Shown here: positions 43,689 to 54,417 of the stretch, piece after piece
How the letters are laid out: each line of letters begins with the position of its first letter
Numbering within the stretch: position 1 is the stretch's first letter
Assembly: GCA_002335605.1 (NCBI GenBank)
Contig: BEDY01000010.1
Span: 1-64,000 of the forward strand
Direction of reading: 5' to 3'
Length of the DNA stretch: 64,000 nt
From: Prillingera fragicola
Lineage: Eukaryota; Basidiomycota; Tremellomycetes; Trichosporonales; Trichosporonaceae
Made by a program: the position numbers and the translations under genes
Notes under the pieces: model-generated
Told to the model about the DNA's origin: nothing
The model's input: the letters and a program-made list of their open reading frames with translations, nothing else
The model's database searches: none

Positions 43689-44906
43689 ATGACTGCAAGC
43701 ACCCTCGTCCCCTCTGACAGCGGCGCCTTTCAATGGCGCGGCGTCATGCTCGACCCAGCACGTCACTTTCTCCCTCTGCCCGAAGTCCGTCGCATGATCG
43801 ATGCCATGGCCCTGCTGCACCTCAACGTCCTGCACTTTCACCTGACCGACGACCAGGGCTGGCGCTTCGAGTCCAAACTCTGGCCCAAGCTCACTGCCGT
43901 CGGCTCCTCGCGCACAGGCACAGTCGTCGGCCGCCCAGCACTCTACCACAACCACGACCTGCACCCCGAGTCGGTCGGCAACACGTACGACGACAAGGAG
44001 CATGGCGGCTTCTACACCCAGGACGAGCTCCGGGACCTCGTAGCCTACGCTTCCACCAAGAACGTCACCATTGTGCCCGAGATCGACATGCCAGGCCACA
44101 TGCGCGCCGCCCGCGCAGCCTACCCCGAACTAGGCTACAACGGCTCGCTGCTGCACACGGGCCGCAGCTGGGGGATCTACCCCGAGGTCCTGCGCGTGGA
44201 CGACGCGGGCGTCAAGTTTTGCAAAGACATTCTCTCTGAAGTCTGCGACGTGTTCACCTCGCCCGTCGTGCACATTGGCGGCGACGAGTGCCCCAAGCGC
44301 GAGTGGTACGGCGCCCAGGCTGCACGCGACGCCCTGGCCAAGATCGACGACAATGGCAACGACATGGAGAAGCTCCAGCGCCAGTTTACGTCCGAAATGG
44401 CAGCGTTCCTGCAGACAAAGGGACGCAAGCTGCTGGGCTGGGACGAGATTATGGACGGCGGCCGGCCCGGTGGGGATCCCGTCGTCGTCGCATGGCGCGA
44501 CTGGACCGACGCCGCGAGGCGCGCCACCACCATGGGTATCCCGATCGTGCAGGCGCCCGCGAGGCTGTACCTCGACTATGCGCAGGGGCCGGAGAGCGAA
44601 GAGCCGCTCTCGATCGGTCCCGGCGCGGACCTCAAGACGGTGTACGAGTACGACCCCTTCGTTGGGGTTGACGAGGACAAGAAGCACCTCGTGCTCGGTC
44701 TGCAGGCCCAGCTCTGGTCAGAGTATATCCCCACGGCCGAGCATTTGTGGTACATGGCCTTCCCGCGCCTGATCGCTGTCGCCGACATTGGGTACTATGG
44801 CGACAAGAGGGTCAGTTATGACGAGTTCCTCAAGGGCCTGCCTGCCCGAGTTGAGGAGTTGAAGAAGATTGGCGTCGTGGGACACCCGTTGCCCAACGCG
44901 TCATAG
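43689..44906 (+). CDS. Beta-N-acetylhexosaminidase, family GH20
   Basis: A single exon encodes 405 residues of the GH20 catalytic barrel. HFHLTDDQGWRFESKLWP lies near residue 55, PEIDMPGHMRAA near 137, and the catalytic pair in HIGGDECP near 196. VVAWRDW and LGLQAQLWSEYI give the late tryptophans of the sugar pocket. The enzyme removes terminal GlcNAc or GalNAc, for example from chito-oligosaccharides, with the substrate acetamido group as nucleophile. There is no signal peptide and no N-terminal GH20b domain, so the protein starts almost at the barrel and is probably cytosolic. No introns are present although most neighbours have several. These traits would fit a transferred or retro-copied gene, or simply a compact fungal subfamily. 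Confidence 0.93.
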   Translation: MTASTLVPSDSGAFQWRGVMLDPARHFLPLPEVRRMIDAMALLHLNVLHFHLTDDQGWRFESKLWPKLTAVGSSRTGTVVGRPALYHNHDLHPESVGNTYDDKEHGGFYTQDELRDLVAYASTKNVTIVPEIDMPGHMRAARAAYPELGYNGSLLHTGRSWGIYPEVLRVDDAGVKFCKDILSEVCDVFTSPVVHIGGDECPKREWYGAQAARDALAKIDDNGNDMEKLQRQFTSEMAAFLQTKGRKLLGWDEIMDGGRPGGDPVVVAWRDWTDAARRATTMGIPIVQAPARLYLDYAQGPESEEPLSIGPGADLKTVYEYDPFVGVDEDKKHLVLGLQAQLWSEYIPTAEHLWYMAFPRLIAVADIGYYGDKRVSYDEFLKGLPARVEELKKIGVVGHPLPNAS

Positions 44907-45011
44907 TTGGAAGGCATGTATGCAGTATGAATAGTAGTATCAGTGCAAAGTGAACCTAACATGAAGTACCAGTGTCCAGCTGAACCCTACGACATCTATG
45001 AAGCAGCCTGC

Positions 45012-45691
45012 TTAAACGGCCATGACGGCAGCAGCGACGGCAGCAACGACAGCAGCGGCACCGACACGCACGGACCCTGCGCCGCTGGCAGGAGCCGACG
45101 CCGAGGGTGCAGCGGTAGCAGAAGCAGCGATAGGCTTGGTGCTGACCCCAGCGCCGGTCGACGAACGGGCACCAGCACTGACGCTCCCAACAGCACTTCC
45201 ACCCGTAGAGCCAGCCGCAGCGGGCTCGCCAGTGTACACCAGCCCAGTAGGCAGCACGGCCCCGCCGTTGAGCGTTGTTGGAATGGCCGGGACACTGGGG
45301 CACTGGGCCAGCAGCGTCGCGACCGTGTCGGCAAACGTCTGGGCCATGGCCGGGTCGGCGATTTCGGCGTCCATCGCGCAGTTCATGCAGCGGATCATGG
45401 CGATGCGGACCATGTCGCCGTCTGTGTCCAACTAGCAGTGGGCGTCAGCGAGCGAGCGACCGAGAGGGATCGTGGTGCTGCCTCCAGCGACATGGTAGCC
45501 GCGAGAACCAGCAGCACGGGGGAACTCACGGCACAGATTGCCGCGCATCCTTGAGCGTCGTTGGCCTCACATGCCGTCTGGATGGGCACGAATGGCGCGC
45601 AGATCTGGGTGCACGGGTCGGGGATGTTGAAGCGAGGCTGCAGGGCCGCGGCGGAGGCGAGGGTCGCGAGGACGGGCAGGGCGAGGAGCAT
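45012..45691 (-). CDS. Eight-cysteine GPI-anchored surface protein A
   Basis: Two exons give about 195 residues. The start at 45691 begins MLLALPVLATLASAAALQPRF, a signal peptide with a likely cut after Ala. The first exon has CTQIC, ACEAND and GCAAIC. The intron (gtgagttccc...ctgctag) joins it to LDTDGDMVR and then RCMNC and a last Cys. The cysteine spacing is C-x3-C-x8-C-x7-C-x3-C-x13-C-x2-C-x24-C. An Ala/Ser/Gly/Thr-rich stalk follows, with a hydrophobic C-terminal tail (VGAAAVVAAVAAAVMAV) that fits GPI attachment. It is probably a wall or surface protein. A related protein lies at 52845-53510. It does not match the CFEM spacing I know, so I give no function. Confidence 0.8.
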
Positions 45692-46819
45692 TTTAGAGCG
45701 CGATGAAAATGAGTGTGGGGACGCGACTTGTGTTGTATAAGATAAAGTGAGTTGGCAATGGCGAGATGCAGATGTCAGCGATAGGTGAGCATACTGCACT
45801 GGGGCGAGCAAGGCGGCCCGACCGGCGCCATAAGCGTCAACGTGCAAGGGTCGATAGATGGCACTCGGGACGTTGTTCATGCTCGGGCCAGCTGTCTACT
45901 CGACCGTCAACCAGACGCGTGCGTGCAGTGAGCCCGTTGCCTGGCTGCCGCGTTTCCTGCTCGGTTCGCTTGCTGCCCTAAATCAGGAGCGTCCGGCAGC
46001 GTGCCAAGCTCTTCATCTTCGACGCGGATGGACGCGTCAAGGCTGGCTTGGGCCGTTGATTACCGTGTGGCGTCGGCGAGGCAGCCCTGACAAGCTGGCA
46101 ACGAGCTTTGTGCATGAGCTGGCTCGAGTTGGTGAGCAGATTAAAGGGATTGGCTTCAGTGCTTCAGGCGACAGGTGCCAGTCATGTTCGGGACATCGCG
46201 GTCCCTACAGGGCTGTTCGCGTGGGCAGGACAAGATGTGGTAGGTGGTAAGGCTTGGTTGAGCCGAGAGCACTAGGGAGGTTGCCTCCTGCTGCATGCTG
46301 GCTGCTGCTCCAAATAGAACAACAAAGAGAGATGATGAACCTGAGACTGTGATGTACTGTGTGTAGAGTGGTTGCAAGATGCCGATGAGTTGAGCATGTG
46401 GGCTGACATAATGTCAAAGTGAGACTCGCCAGTCTCATTTCTTGTTGTCATGACAGAGTCAAGCCTCCTCTCTCTTTTGGGTCGTCTTTGTCTCCTTCTT
46501 CTCACTCGACTCGATGCGCATGCATATGTATATGTATGCATGCATAGTGGTGATCACAGCTCTCTCTACAGTACCTGCCTACTGCCCACCCACTCATCTA
46601 GTCGGAGCCAAATAAACATAGACTTTCCGACATCGGGGAACAAGACGGGAGCCTCGGAACGAGGTCAATCTCTATATGCATCTCGAGTCTATTCCTGCTC
46701 TTGCTACTCCTCTTTCTCTCTCATGATCTAGCAACGAACACGAGAGCTTGCAGCTCTGTGTATCCATCTCTCTCAATCACTCTGTATATAATCAACTAGT
46801 TCATCAGCACAACACTGCC
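45692..46819. promoter_or_regulatory. Divergent promoter region, GPI protein / HPP protein
   Basis: This 1.1 kb spacer lies between two start codons. On the right, a tatataat word at 46784-46791 lies about 30 bases before the HPP-protein ATG and is preceded by CT-rich runs. A 33-base alternating purine-pyrimidine tract lies at 46514-46546. No gene was found. Confidence 0.4.
46514..46546. other. 33-base alternating purine-pyrimidine tract
   Basis: Every step from 46514 to 46546 alternates purine and pyrimidine, with atgcatgca words on both sides of a tatgtatatg centre, so the tract is also partly palindromic. Such DNA can adopt Z-form or extrude a small cruciform. It lies about 275 bases upstream of the HPP-protein gene. 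Confidence 0.7.
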
Positions 46820-48235
46820 ATGACCACACCAAACGGCAACGGCATCGCGGCCCCACCACCAGCCCACCTCTCGGCAGCATCCACTTCCACAAATGGCGCC
46901 TCTACCACAAAGACCCCAGCCCCAGCCGCTCCAGCTCCAGCTCCCAAACCCCCCGCCTCTGGCATCGTAAGCCGCGACGTGCGCACCTACCTCCCCCGCT
47001 TTCTCCATCGCTTCACAGGCTACCGAGCACCAGGCGCTGGCCCACCCTTCCGGCCCCTCCCCTTCCCACCCTTTAGTTGGCTCCGGCACGTCCCGCTAAA
47101 GTACGAAGTATGGCTGCTGTCTCTCATCGGTGCGTTTGTCGGCATCGCGCTCATCGAGGCCGTGATGGCGACCGCGTTCAAGAACCAGGACATGATCTTG
47201 ATTGTTGCTTCGTTTGGCGCCTCCGCCGTGTTGACATATGGCACGATTGAAAGTCCGCTCGCTCAGCCGCCGCACCTCGTCGGCGGGCAGGTCATCAGTG
47301 CCATTGTGGGCGTGGCCGTTACGAGGCTGTTCAGGAAGGCCACCGGCTACCACCTCGAGGACGTTACGACCGATCAGACAATTCACAGCGTCGTCTGGCT
47401 CAATGCTGCTCTCAGCATGGCCCTGGCGCTTCTTGCCCAGCAGGTCACCAACACTGTGCACCCTCCGTGAGTACTTATTTCCGTGCCAGCCCACTCTCTG
47501 GCATCAGTGGCGGGGGCGGCTAGCGGCGGAGACCATGGGTCGGGGAGGTACGGCGTCGTACGTCTCCGAAGCGGGGGGGTCACGGCAGCGAGAAGTTCAG
47601 CGGTACAGATTGCGAGTGAATGACTCGCTCGCACCGTCTCCCGCGAGCTATACCCGGTGTGCGTACATGTGTGCTCAGCCGCGCTCGGCGGCGCCAAGGA
47701 GCCCCTCGGCGTCCTGCTCGGCGATCCGGCTATTTGTGGACCAATCCCAAGCACTACTAACACCACACAGCGGCGGCGCTACAGCCATCATCGCGTCGGC
47801 GACCCCAGCGGCTGTCGGCATGTCCTGGCGCTACGTCTACATTGTGCTCATCAGCGCGCTCCTCATGCTCGGGTGGGGCATGATCATCAACGTGAGTCCA
47901 GCCACACTGGGGGACAAAGACTGACGAGACAGAACATTGGCCGGCGCAGGTATCCCACCTACTGGCTGCACGGGAGCAAGACCTTTGTCCGCCCACCGCC
48001 CGCGCCTCCGTCCCGCCCGGCGTCGCCTGAGCACCCCTTCCCGCACTCGCACGCCCCGCAGCATGCGCTGCAGAAAACGCAGGACGAGATCGCCATGGCG
48101 GCCGTGGAAGGCCGTGGGCCTGGGTTTGCCGAGCTGGCGAGGAGTTTGTCTTGGGATGCGGAAAAGGGGGAGAGGGGTTTGGTTGGAGGTGGGTTTGAGA
48201 GGATTGAGGAGGAAGAGGAGAGGAGACGAGGGTAG
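46820..48235 (+). CDS. HPP-family integral membrane protein
   Basis: Three exons give about 350 residues. The start at 46820 (MTTPNGNGIAAPPP) opens a Pro/Ala-rich cytosolic leader of about 70 residues. Membrane spans follow: VWLLSLIGAFVGIALIEAVM, ILIVASFGASAVLTYG, and the segment ending TNTVHPP. The family name motif HPP is split by an intron of about 300 bases and continues GGATAIIASATPA and YIVLISALLMLGWGMIIN. The C-terminus is hydrophilic, with Glu/Arg repeats. Bacterial and chloroplast HPP proteins have been linked to nitrite transport; the role in fungi is unknown. The unusually long intron should be checked, because other introns here are near 50 bases. Confidence 0.87.
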
Positions 48236-49278
48236 TGCGGTGAGGGGTTGTCTGCGAGTTTACGGACTATAATGGTAGGCCCGAGGTCATGTTTTTGTAT
48301 GAGCTGCACAGCGGGAGGGGCTGCTGTGCGATCCTGACGCCGCCATTACAAAGACTGACGTCTCTTGCGGCTGACTCGGTCCTTGGTCGCCATGAGGCAC
48401 ATTCGTCTAACTCAATGGCATCAAAAATAGGGTTTCCAACAGTGTTTTGATAGAGCAGCCGCCATTCTGCAGCACCAAACTACATACATATCTTCACGCA
48501 ACAGTACCAGCCTGTTGTCAATTATCGCACGGCGTGGCGACACAGGTCCGGCGGTTTGTTACTCACACATGTTCCCTGCATGTTCAATCCAGTATGTCGG
48601 GACGCGATTGCAATCTGCGCGGACTCGCTTGTCCCGGGAAGGTCGCCGTGAGGTGGGAAGTGTGGCTCCGTCCGGTCATTGCTGTGAGCCCCGTCCGCCA
48701 CTCTGGAGCATGATGTTCGATTTGGTAAGTCACGCTCAATCTCCCTAGCATCAGCCGAGCTATGACATCGTGAACAGCTGTTCCAACCAATGTGGTTTGT
48801 CAATGGAATGTCCCTTGCCTGCTCTTGTCCCGCTGTTGGGCAGTGTCTTTGGTGATTGAGCTTCAGCGGTTGCGCTCGTGCGGTCCTGATCGATAACGAG
48901 GGGTTGCCCCACCTCGGATCCTCAACTCTCCACCTCCCAATGCCGTTCGCCGCCGTAAGACTCTTCGGAACGCAGCTCTTGATCTGGCGATGAGAGGTGT
49001 ATGTATATCGCGGGCACAAGCAGCCAACTATGGAATAGGCAGAATTAGTTAATTAATCCCTGCCTGTTCGGCAACCATGGACGCGTCGAGCGTGGTTTTA
49101 TGAGTCTCCGGCACGCGGTCTTGCTCTGGTAAGTATTAACGTACTCATAGTCAACTTTAATAATCCTGAGAAACTCATTCAGTGCAAACACGGCAGGACT
49201 GACCCCAAAGCGGGATCCGGGATGTCCACCAAGTGGCGTTTCCTCACGAGCGCAACAGAAAAGTCGTCTTCATCAAAC
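48236..49278. other. Intergenic, no gene seen
   Basis: About 1 kb between the HPP-protein gene and the Gly tRNA. Short open frames on both strands lack family signals. I see nothing to annotate. Confidence 0.4.
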
Positions 49279-49349
49279 ACACTGTTGGTGAAACGGTATC
49301 ATGCGTCATTGCCATTGACGCGGCAAGGGTTCGACTCCCTTACAGTGTA
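49279..49349 (+). tRNA. tRNA-Gly (GCC), no intron
   Basis: A 71-base cloverleaf has a perfect acceptor stem ACACTGT/ACAGTGT, D stem GTGA/TCAT, a perfect anticodon stem CGTCA/TGACG around TTGCCAT, and T arm AAGGG-TTCGACT-CCCTT. The anticodon GCC is at 49311-49313. A T-rich run (ttccttttt) follows. An A at position 1 is unusual for Gly, but the pairing is complete. Confidence 0.83.
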
Positions 49350-49624
49350 TTCCTTTTTGCATGCATAGGCCTCTGTTGATGTGCAGGACGAGCGAGGGAG
49401 GGGAGAAAGTCATCCCTGTTGGTGGAGCCTATGAGGGTGGTGGTGAGTTCAGGGGTGTTGCTCCCGCCACACTCCTGGTTTGGTCTGCCACCATCTCGGT
49501 CTCCTACATTCACACGCCTGCTCTCTCTGCTACTCCCCTGTGTCTGTGCTTCTGTATGCGTGCATGGAAAGATTAGGCCGAGGCCAGGAATATGCTCTAA
49601 ATGATGTGACTATGATTCTCCATT

Positions 49625-51917
49625 CTATGCTGCCTTTCCGCTCATCTGGGCGCGGAGCTTGTCCTCCTTCTCCTCGACCTTCTCCCTGATGGCCTCGTCG
49701 GTGACCTCGCTCTTGTCGCGGAGGAAGACCTCCTTGGTCTCGACATTGTTGTGGCGGCTGTTGAGCTTGATGTCGACACCAAAGAACGAGATGAGGAGAG
49801 CGGCAGCGGTGGTGACAATGGCAGCGAGCAAGAGCGGACGCATCGCCTCGGAGTAGGCCCGGTTAACCAGGTCATGGGGCTTGGTACGACGAGCAAGACC
49901 AATGTTGCCAAACATCTTGGCGCGCTCCTTCTCGGTGAGCTCGGGGAGGTATTTTGCCAAGTTTTTGGGCACATTGTGGTTCCAGACGGCAGCAGAGATC
50001 GAGCCCGCGACGGAGCCACCGAGCTGGGCGACCATGTGCAGAATAGCCATGGACGACGCGAGATCTGCGTGGGGAACCGAGCCGGGCGCAGCGACCGAGG
50101 TGGTAGTGACAATCATACCGGCACCGCACGAGATGATGAGCTTTGCCATGACCATCTGGGCGTCCGACTGGTGCTTGGAGTTGTAGGTCATGTAATTGAG
50201 ACCCTCGCCAATGAGGCGCAGAGCGACACCGCACATCTGGACAGTCTTGTACTTTTGAATAAAGATCAGAGAAATACCGGTGCAGGCGGCAAAGACGGAA
50301 AGACCAGTGGTGTGGATGTTCGAGAAGTAGGTGTAGTGGCGGTCGGGCCACTCGGGCTTGATGATGAAGACCCACGAATTGTAGTAGGCGTCGGTGAGGT
50401 AGCCCGAGAAGAAGTGAAGAGCGTCGACAAACAAACACGTGAGGAAGGTAGGGTTGAGAAGACGACGAGGGCAGATGGGGTGACGAGCACCGTACTGTTC
50501 CCAAAAGAGGAAGGCGATGAAGAGCACACCGCCGACGCAGTACATGGCAATCATCGAGGGGTTCTTCTCACCGCCGTCGACCAGGGTGGTCAAGGTAGGA
50601 GGAGTGAGAAGAAGGGCAAGCGAGAACGTGAAAAGAATGAGGCCAACAATGTCAAGCTGGTGCCATCCCTCCACAAACATTTCCCACTTGGTGCGAATTG
50701 GTGCAGCGTTCTCGCCCTCGAGAACACGGCGGCGGGCGTACGACGACGAGGCAAGCGACAGAGCTCCGAGACGCTTGGCCTTACGGTGACCCCAGAACAT
50801 GACAATGATGGAAGGGGCAATGGCGACAGGGACAATGATGCAGAAAATGCCGAACTGGTACATGTCAGTTCCACAGTCTGCACGGTGGGCCTCGCATAGG
50901 TACTCACACCCCAGCGCCATCCGTTGCCACCTCCGAGCGAAAGAACACGGAACTTCTTGGTGATCTCTCCGGCAAGGAATCCGTTGATCACAAAGGGAAG
51001 AGCGTAGCTTCCAAGAACAGCGCCACGGTAGCGGAGCGGGGTGATGTCCGAGATGAGAATGTGCATGATCTGGTAGAGACCACCGCGGCCAGCAGTGTAG
51101 ATGGCCTCACCGGCGACAACCGCAAAGACATTGGGCGCTGTCGCGACAATCAGGTAGCCGAGAGTGAAGAAAAACGTGGCCACACTGATGGCTGCGGGGC
51201 GCGAGATGACATCGCACAACCTAGCGAGGATGGGGAGGGTGATGGCGGCGATGATGTTTGTGATGACAGCAATTGTGCCGACGACCGTGTGCTTGCCGAA
51301 TGACGACGTTGCAAATGAGGCGTCTGAACAGTCAGCCAAGGTCACAGTCGGAGCGCTGATTGTGGAAGAAATGTCCAGCCTCGGTTGGCAGTGGACGGAC
51401 TGCGCAGGCTGAGGCGGCCGCCACATCGTCGTGGCTGACCACCACCTGACGCCATTCGTGCCCACCTCCATTGGCTGCCATTTCTTTCCACACACGGCGC
51501 AATAAGGAAACACGACTTACAGATGGCAGTAGTGATAGCTGCAAGAGCCCAGCAGTAGGCCATCATGGCAATAGAACTGGAAGGTCAGCTGCCTGTCTCT
51601 GTTTCCCAGCACTGGCACTCACGCCCACAGAGCCCAGAGCTTCCATCCCTTGCCAAACACCATGTCTGTGCCCGTCAACACTCATTCTGTCCCAGCTTTG
51701 CCTTGTACTCACACAGCGACTCGATCTTGGTGACACCAATGGCCTGGTCAAATGACACGCGGGTGTCTGTACGTGCCAGCTCATGGGTGCTCTCGGTCGA
51801 CAGTGCTGGCTGGGGGGCTTCAATGTCGGTCCTCGCCTCGTGGACCGGGGTTGCTGGTGCGTAGGCGACGGGCTGGCCAGCGACGGCCATGGCTTCCTCG
51901 CGCGATGTTCGTGTCAT
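49625..51917 (-). CDS. Siderophore-iron-type MFS transporter (SIT/ARN-like)
   Basis: Exons from MTRTSREEAMAVAGQ at 51917 to a TAG at 49625 give about 610 residues with about 14 spans. FDQAIGVTKIES and VFGKGWKLWALW in the first exons, then FGKHTVVGTIAVITNIIAAI, the motif FAVVAGEAIYTAGRGG and ISDITPLRYRGAVLGSYALP, are typical of fungal siderophore-iron transporters (Sit1/Arn1). The large loops and the late ISCGAGMIVTTTSVAAPGSV fit too. The protein would take up ferric-siderophore complexes by proton symport. It shares a divergent promoter with an eight-cysteine GPI protein, so both could respond to iron, but no GATA-type site array was recognised. An alternative is a related multidrug MFS of the same clan. 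Confidence 0.87.
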
Positions 51918-52844
51918 CGTCTTCGTTTTTTTTTTCAGTGTGTTGCGGCAACAGCCTCTGTGCGTGGTTGGGTTACGGGCCGAGAACCGGCGAGCCAGTG
52001 ATCTTGGTAGTATATGTGGTTGCAAGACAAGAGCGCTCGTCTGGAATTTTGCCGCGTCGCCGGCATCGGGTCATGCCGCAAGGCTTGGGAGATGCTGCGC
52101 AGGCTTGGTGTATCATGCGTCGCACCATTGTAGACAGCCACGACCATGTCTGTCGGCCGACTTTATCTGATAAACTGTTCGTGATCCAGTGCGGCAAACC
52201 TAGGGAGCTTGGGCACTTACCCTAGGACGGGCTAACAGAGCGTGAGGGGCTGTAGAGGTGTTGCGGGTTCTGGCGGCGGACTAGACCCGGAAGGAAGAAC
52301 CTGGCATACCTCCTTGGGTCTGCCGAACGTTGTGGCTTGCCAAGACTCGAAGAACCTGAACAATGAGCTGGGCAAGGTGCGGGTCACCATCAGGGGCATC
52401 GGCAGTGCCAAGCTCGGCGAGCGAGCACCAGTCATTCCCGACACTGTGATTGGACCCCGAACAATCCTCGGTCTTTTGCCAACCTCGGTGGCAGTGGGCT
52501 CTGCTGTTCTACGGAACGCATGGCGATGTCCTGCTGGGAACAGCGTCAAAGAGGCGCGTGCATTCTCAGGTTTCTGACACGCTCGCTTTCTTATCGGCCG
52601 AAAGTAACACGAAACATGGTCTTGCTCTGCTCGTTGCCTGTTGCGCGCGCAATACAGCGGCAATCCCGGATCAACCTCGTCCGCAGCAAGGTGGCATACC
52701 TCGCAAAGCACTGCTCTTTTATTCGATGCGGGCCACGACCAGTCCCGGCAGGTGTAGTACAAATTGAGTCGGATCAGCAAACTCCATCACCTCCTCTTCT
52801 ACTCCAGTCCTTACCAAAAAAGTAATCCTAAAACACCTCACACA
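51918..52844. promoter_or_regulatory. Divergent promoter, SIT transporter / GPI protein
   Basis: This 927-base spacer separates two genes pointing apart. A T-run (ttttttttt) lies at 51927-51935, just upstream of the transporter ATG; on its strand this is an A-rich leader. On the right an A-rich ttaccaaaaaagtaatcc leader precedes the other ATG. No supported gene lies between. Confidence 0.4.
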
Positions 52845-53510
52845 ATGAAGGTCGCCGTCCTCCTCGCCCTCGGTAAGTAAAGACATTGCCCACCAAGCCC
52901 GGGCGTTTTCCTAACATGTCCAGCCGCTACTGGCGCCTCCGCCGCTGGCATCTCTGCCCGCAGCAACCTCTACCCCCGTCTCTCGATTGAGGGCTGCGAG
53001 GACACCTGCAACCCCGTCATGGACTGGGCTCGTGTCTGCCGCACCAACATCCAGCAGTGCATGGACGAGTGCAACGCCGAGCTCATCGGCCTCGCCGACT
53101 CGTGCGTCGACTGCATGGGCACCAAGAACGCCGCCGACGCCGCCACCATTGACCAGTACGTCGACTCGGTCCGCTCCATGTGCGGTGGCAGTGAGGCCGG
53201 CGCCGAGTCGGCTGCTTCGTCGGCTGCCCCCGCCGAGACCGTCTCGGCTGCCGAGTCCTCGGCCGCCCCCGCCTCGTCGTCGTCGGCTTCCGCTTCGGCG
53301 TCCTCGGCTGCTTCTGCCTCTGTCTCGGCCTCGTCGTCGGGCGCCGTTGCTTCGGCCACCAGCGCCATCTCGTCGGCCGTCTCGGGCGCTTCGTCCGCTG
53401 CCTCCTCGGCTGCCACCGCTGCCACCTCTGCCGCTGCTGGCTCTGGTGCCATGCAGAACGGTGTCGCTGTCGGTGCCGTTGCCTTTGCTGCCCTCGCCAT
53501 CCTCGCCTAA
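52845..53510 (+). CDS. Eight-cysteine GPI-anchored surface protein B
   Basis: Two exons give about 205 residues. The first exon, MKVAVLLAL, joins AATGASAAGISARSNLYPRL, a signal peptide with a possible dibasic-like processing site. The cysteine part is EGCEDTCNPVM, RVCRTN, QCMDECNAE, SCVDCMG and a last Cys in RSMC: C-x3-C-x8-C-x6-C-x3-C-x10-C-x2-C-x22-C. This matches protein A at 45012-45691 closely, including the preceding L-x-PR. A long Ser/Ala stalk (likely O-glycosylated) and a hydrophobic tail ending FAALAILA fit GPI anchoring in the wall. Strong C-ending codon use suggests high expression. Function unknown. Confidence 0.85.
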
Positions 53511-54417
53511 GCGTGCGTGAGCAGTTAATTACCTAGTCTAGACGTCGGCCGACCTTTCTGCATCCTTGGCTTGTGCGCCTGGTTGCCTCCTTCATTATGC
53601 ATTGCATCCCATAAGACTGCAGCAGCACTGAAAATCGGTGCCATCTTCTGACCACCCAGGAATCTTGGCAGGGGCCAGTCCTATCTGATAATAGCGGAAG
53701 GGACAAATTTCGGAGCAACATTCTGACAGTCGAATGGGAATCTGGGCAGAGCAAACCCTCAGTCTTCTTCACCAACACCCGGGTCATAATGCCTCACTGG
53801 CCGACACAGGCCCAGGCTAGGGTCCAAGGCCGACGGGTATTCATCCATCCATGCGGTCGCAGAGACACCATGCCCAGGTAGGAGCGGGTGCCAGGAGTTT
53901 GGCTTGGCAGCGGAACACACCGAGCTACTCACCGAACAAATAGCTGCCGAGCGTTCACGCAGATTGAGACGTTACACCAGTGCGATCAACTCCCTGCTAT
54001 GCTCAACTGCTTTCATAGGAATGAAAGTACCCAACATCTGCGCGTCCTGTCACCATTCTCCCTTTCGCGCTTTTTGCATAATTTGCTCCCCAAATTCCAG
54101 TTTCCGGTACCAGGTCGTAACCGACCGAGGCTTCAAGGTAAAGTGGCGTCCCCACCCTGCAGGTCCAAAGTCGGCCTATTGGAAGATCGCCCAAACCTCC
54201 TCCGCTCGGTTTAGCGGACCATCAGCGCCGCTTGGAATCATTATTTGCCGTCCGGGGCAAACGACTGTACTCCTGCTCTGCTACGCTAGTGCGGGGGAGG
54301 TATGGTTCACATGTTTACATTCTATTGCTCTAACGGCCCTGGTCGCTGAACTTCAGCTCGCACTGATAGTCCGTTGTGAAAGAGCCTCTGACAACTCCTC
54401 ATCCCATCACTGTGCGC
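53511..54417. other. Intergenic, no gene seen
   Basis: About 900 bases after the GPI protein gene. Open frames at 53904-54443 and 53888-54214 overlap each other in different frames and show no family signal. Nothing is annotated here. Confidence 0.4.

Noticed and set aside
45012..45691. CFEM-domain heme-binding protein
   Set aside because: It has eight cysteines, but the spacing and the missing Asp between cysteines 3 and 4 do not match the CFEM pattern I know.
49751..50899. 382-codon open frame on the plus strand over the siderophore-type transporter
   Set aside because: Antisense shadow of the same kind; no family signal, and the minus strand is a full MFS protein.
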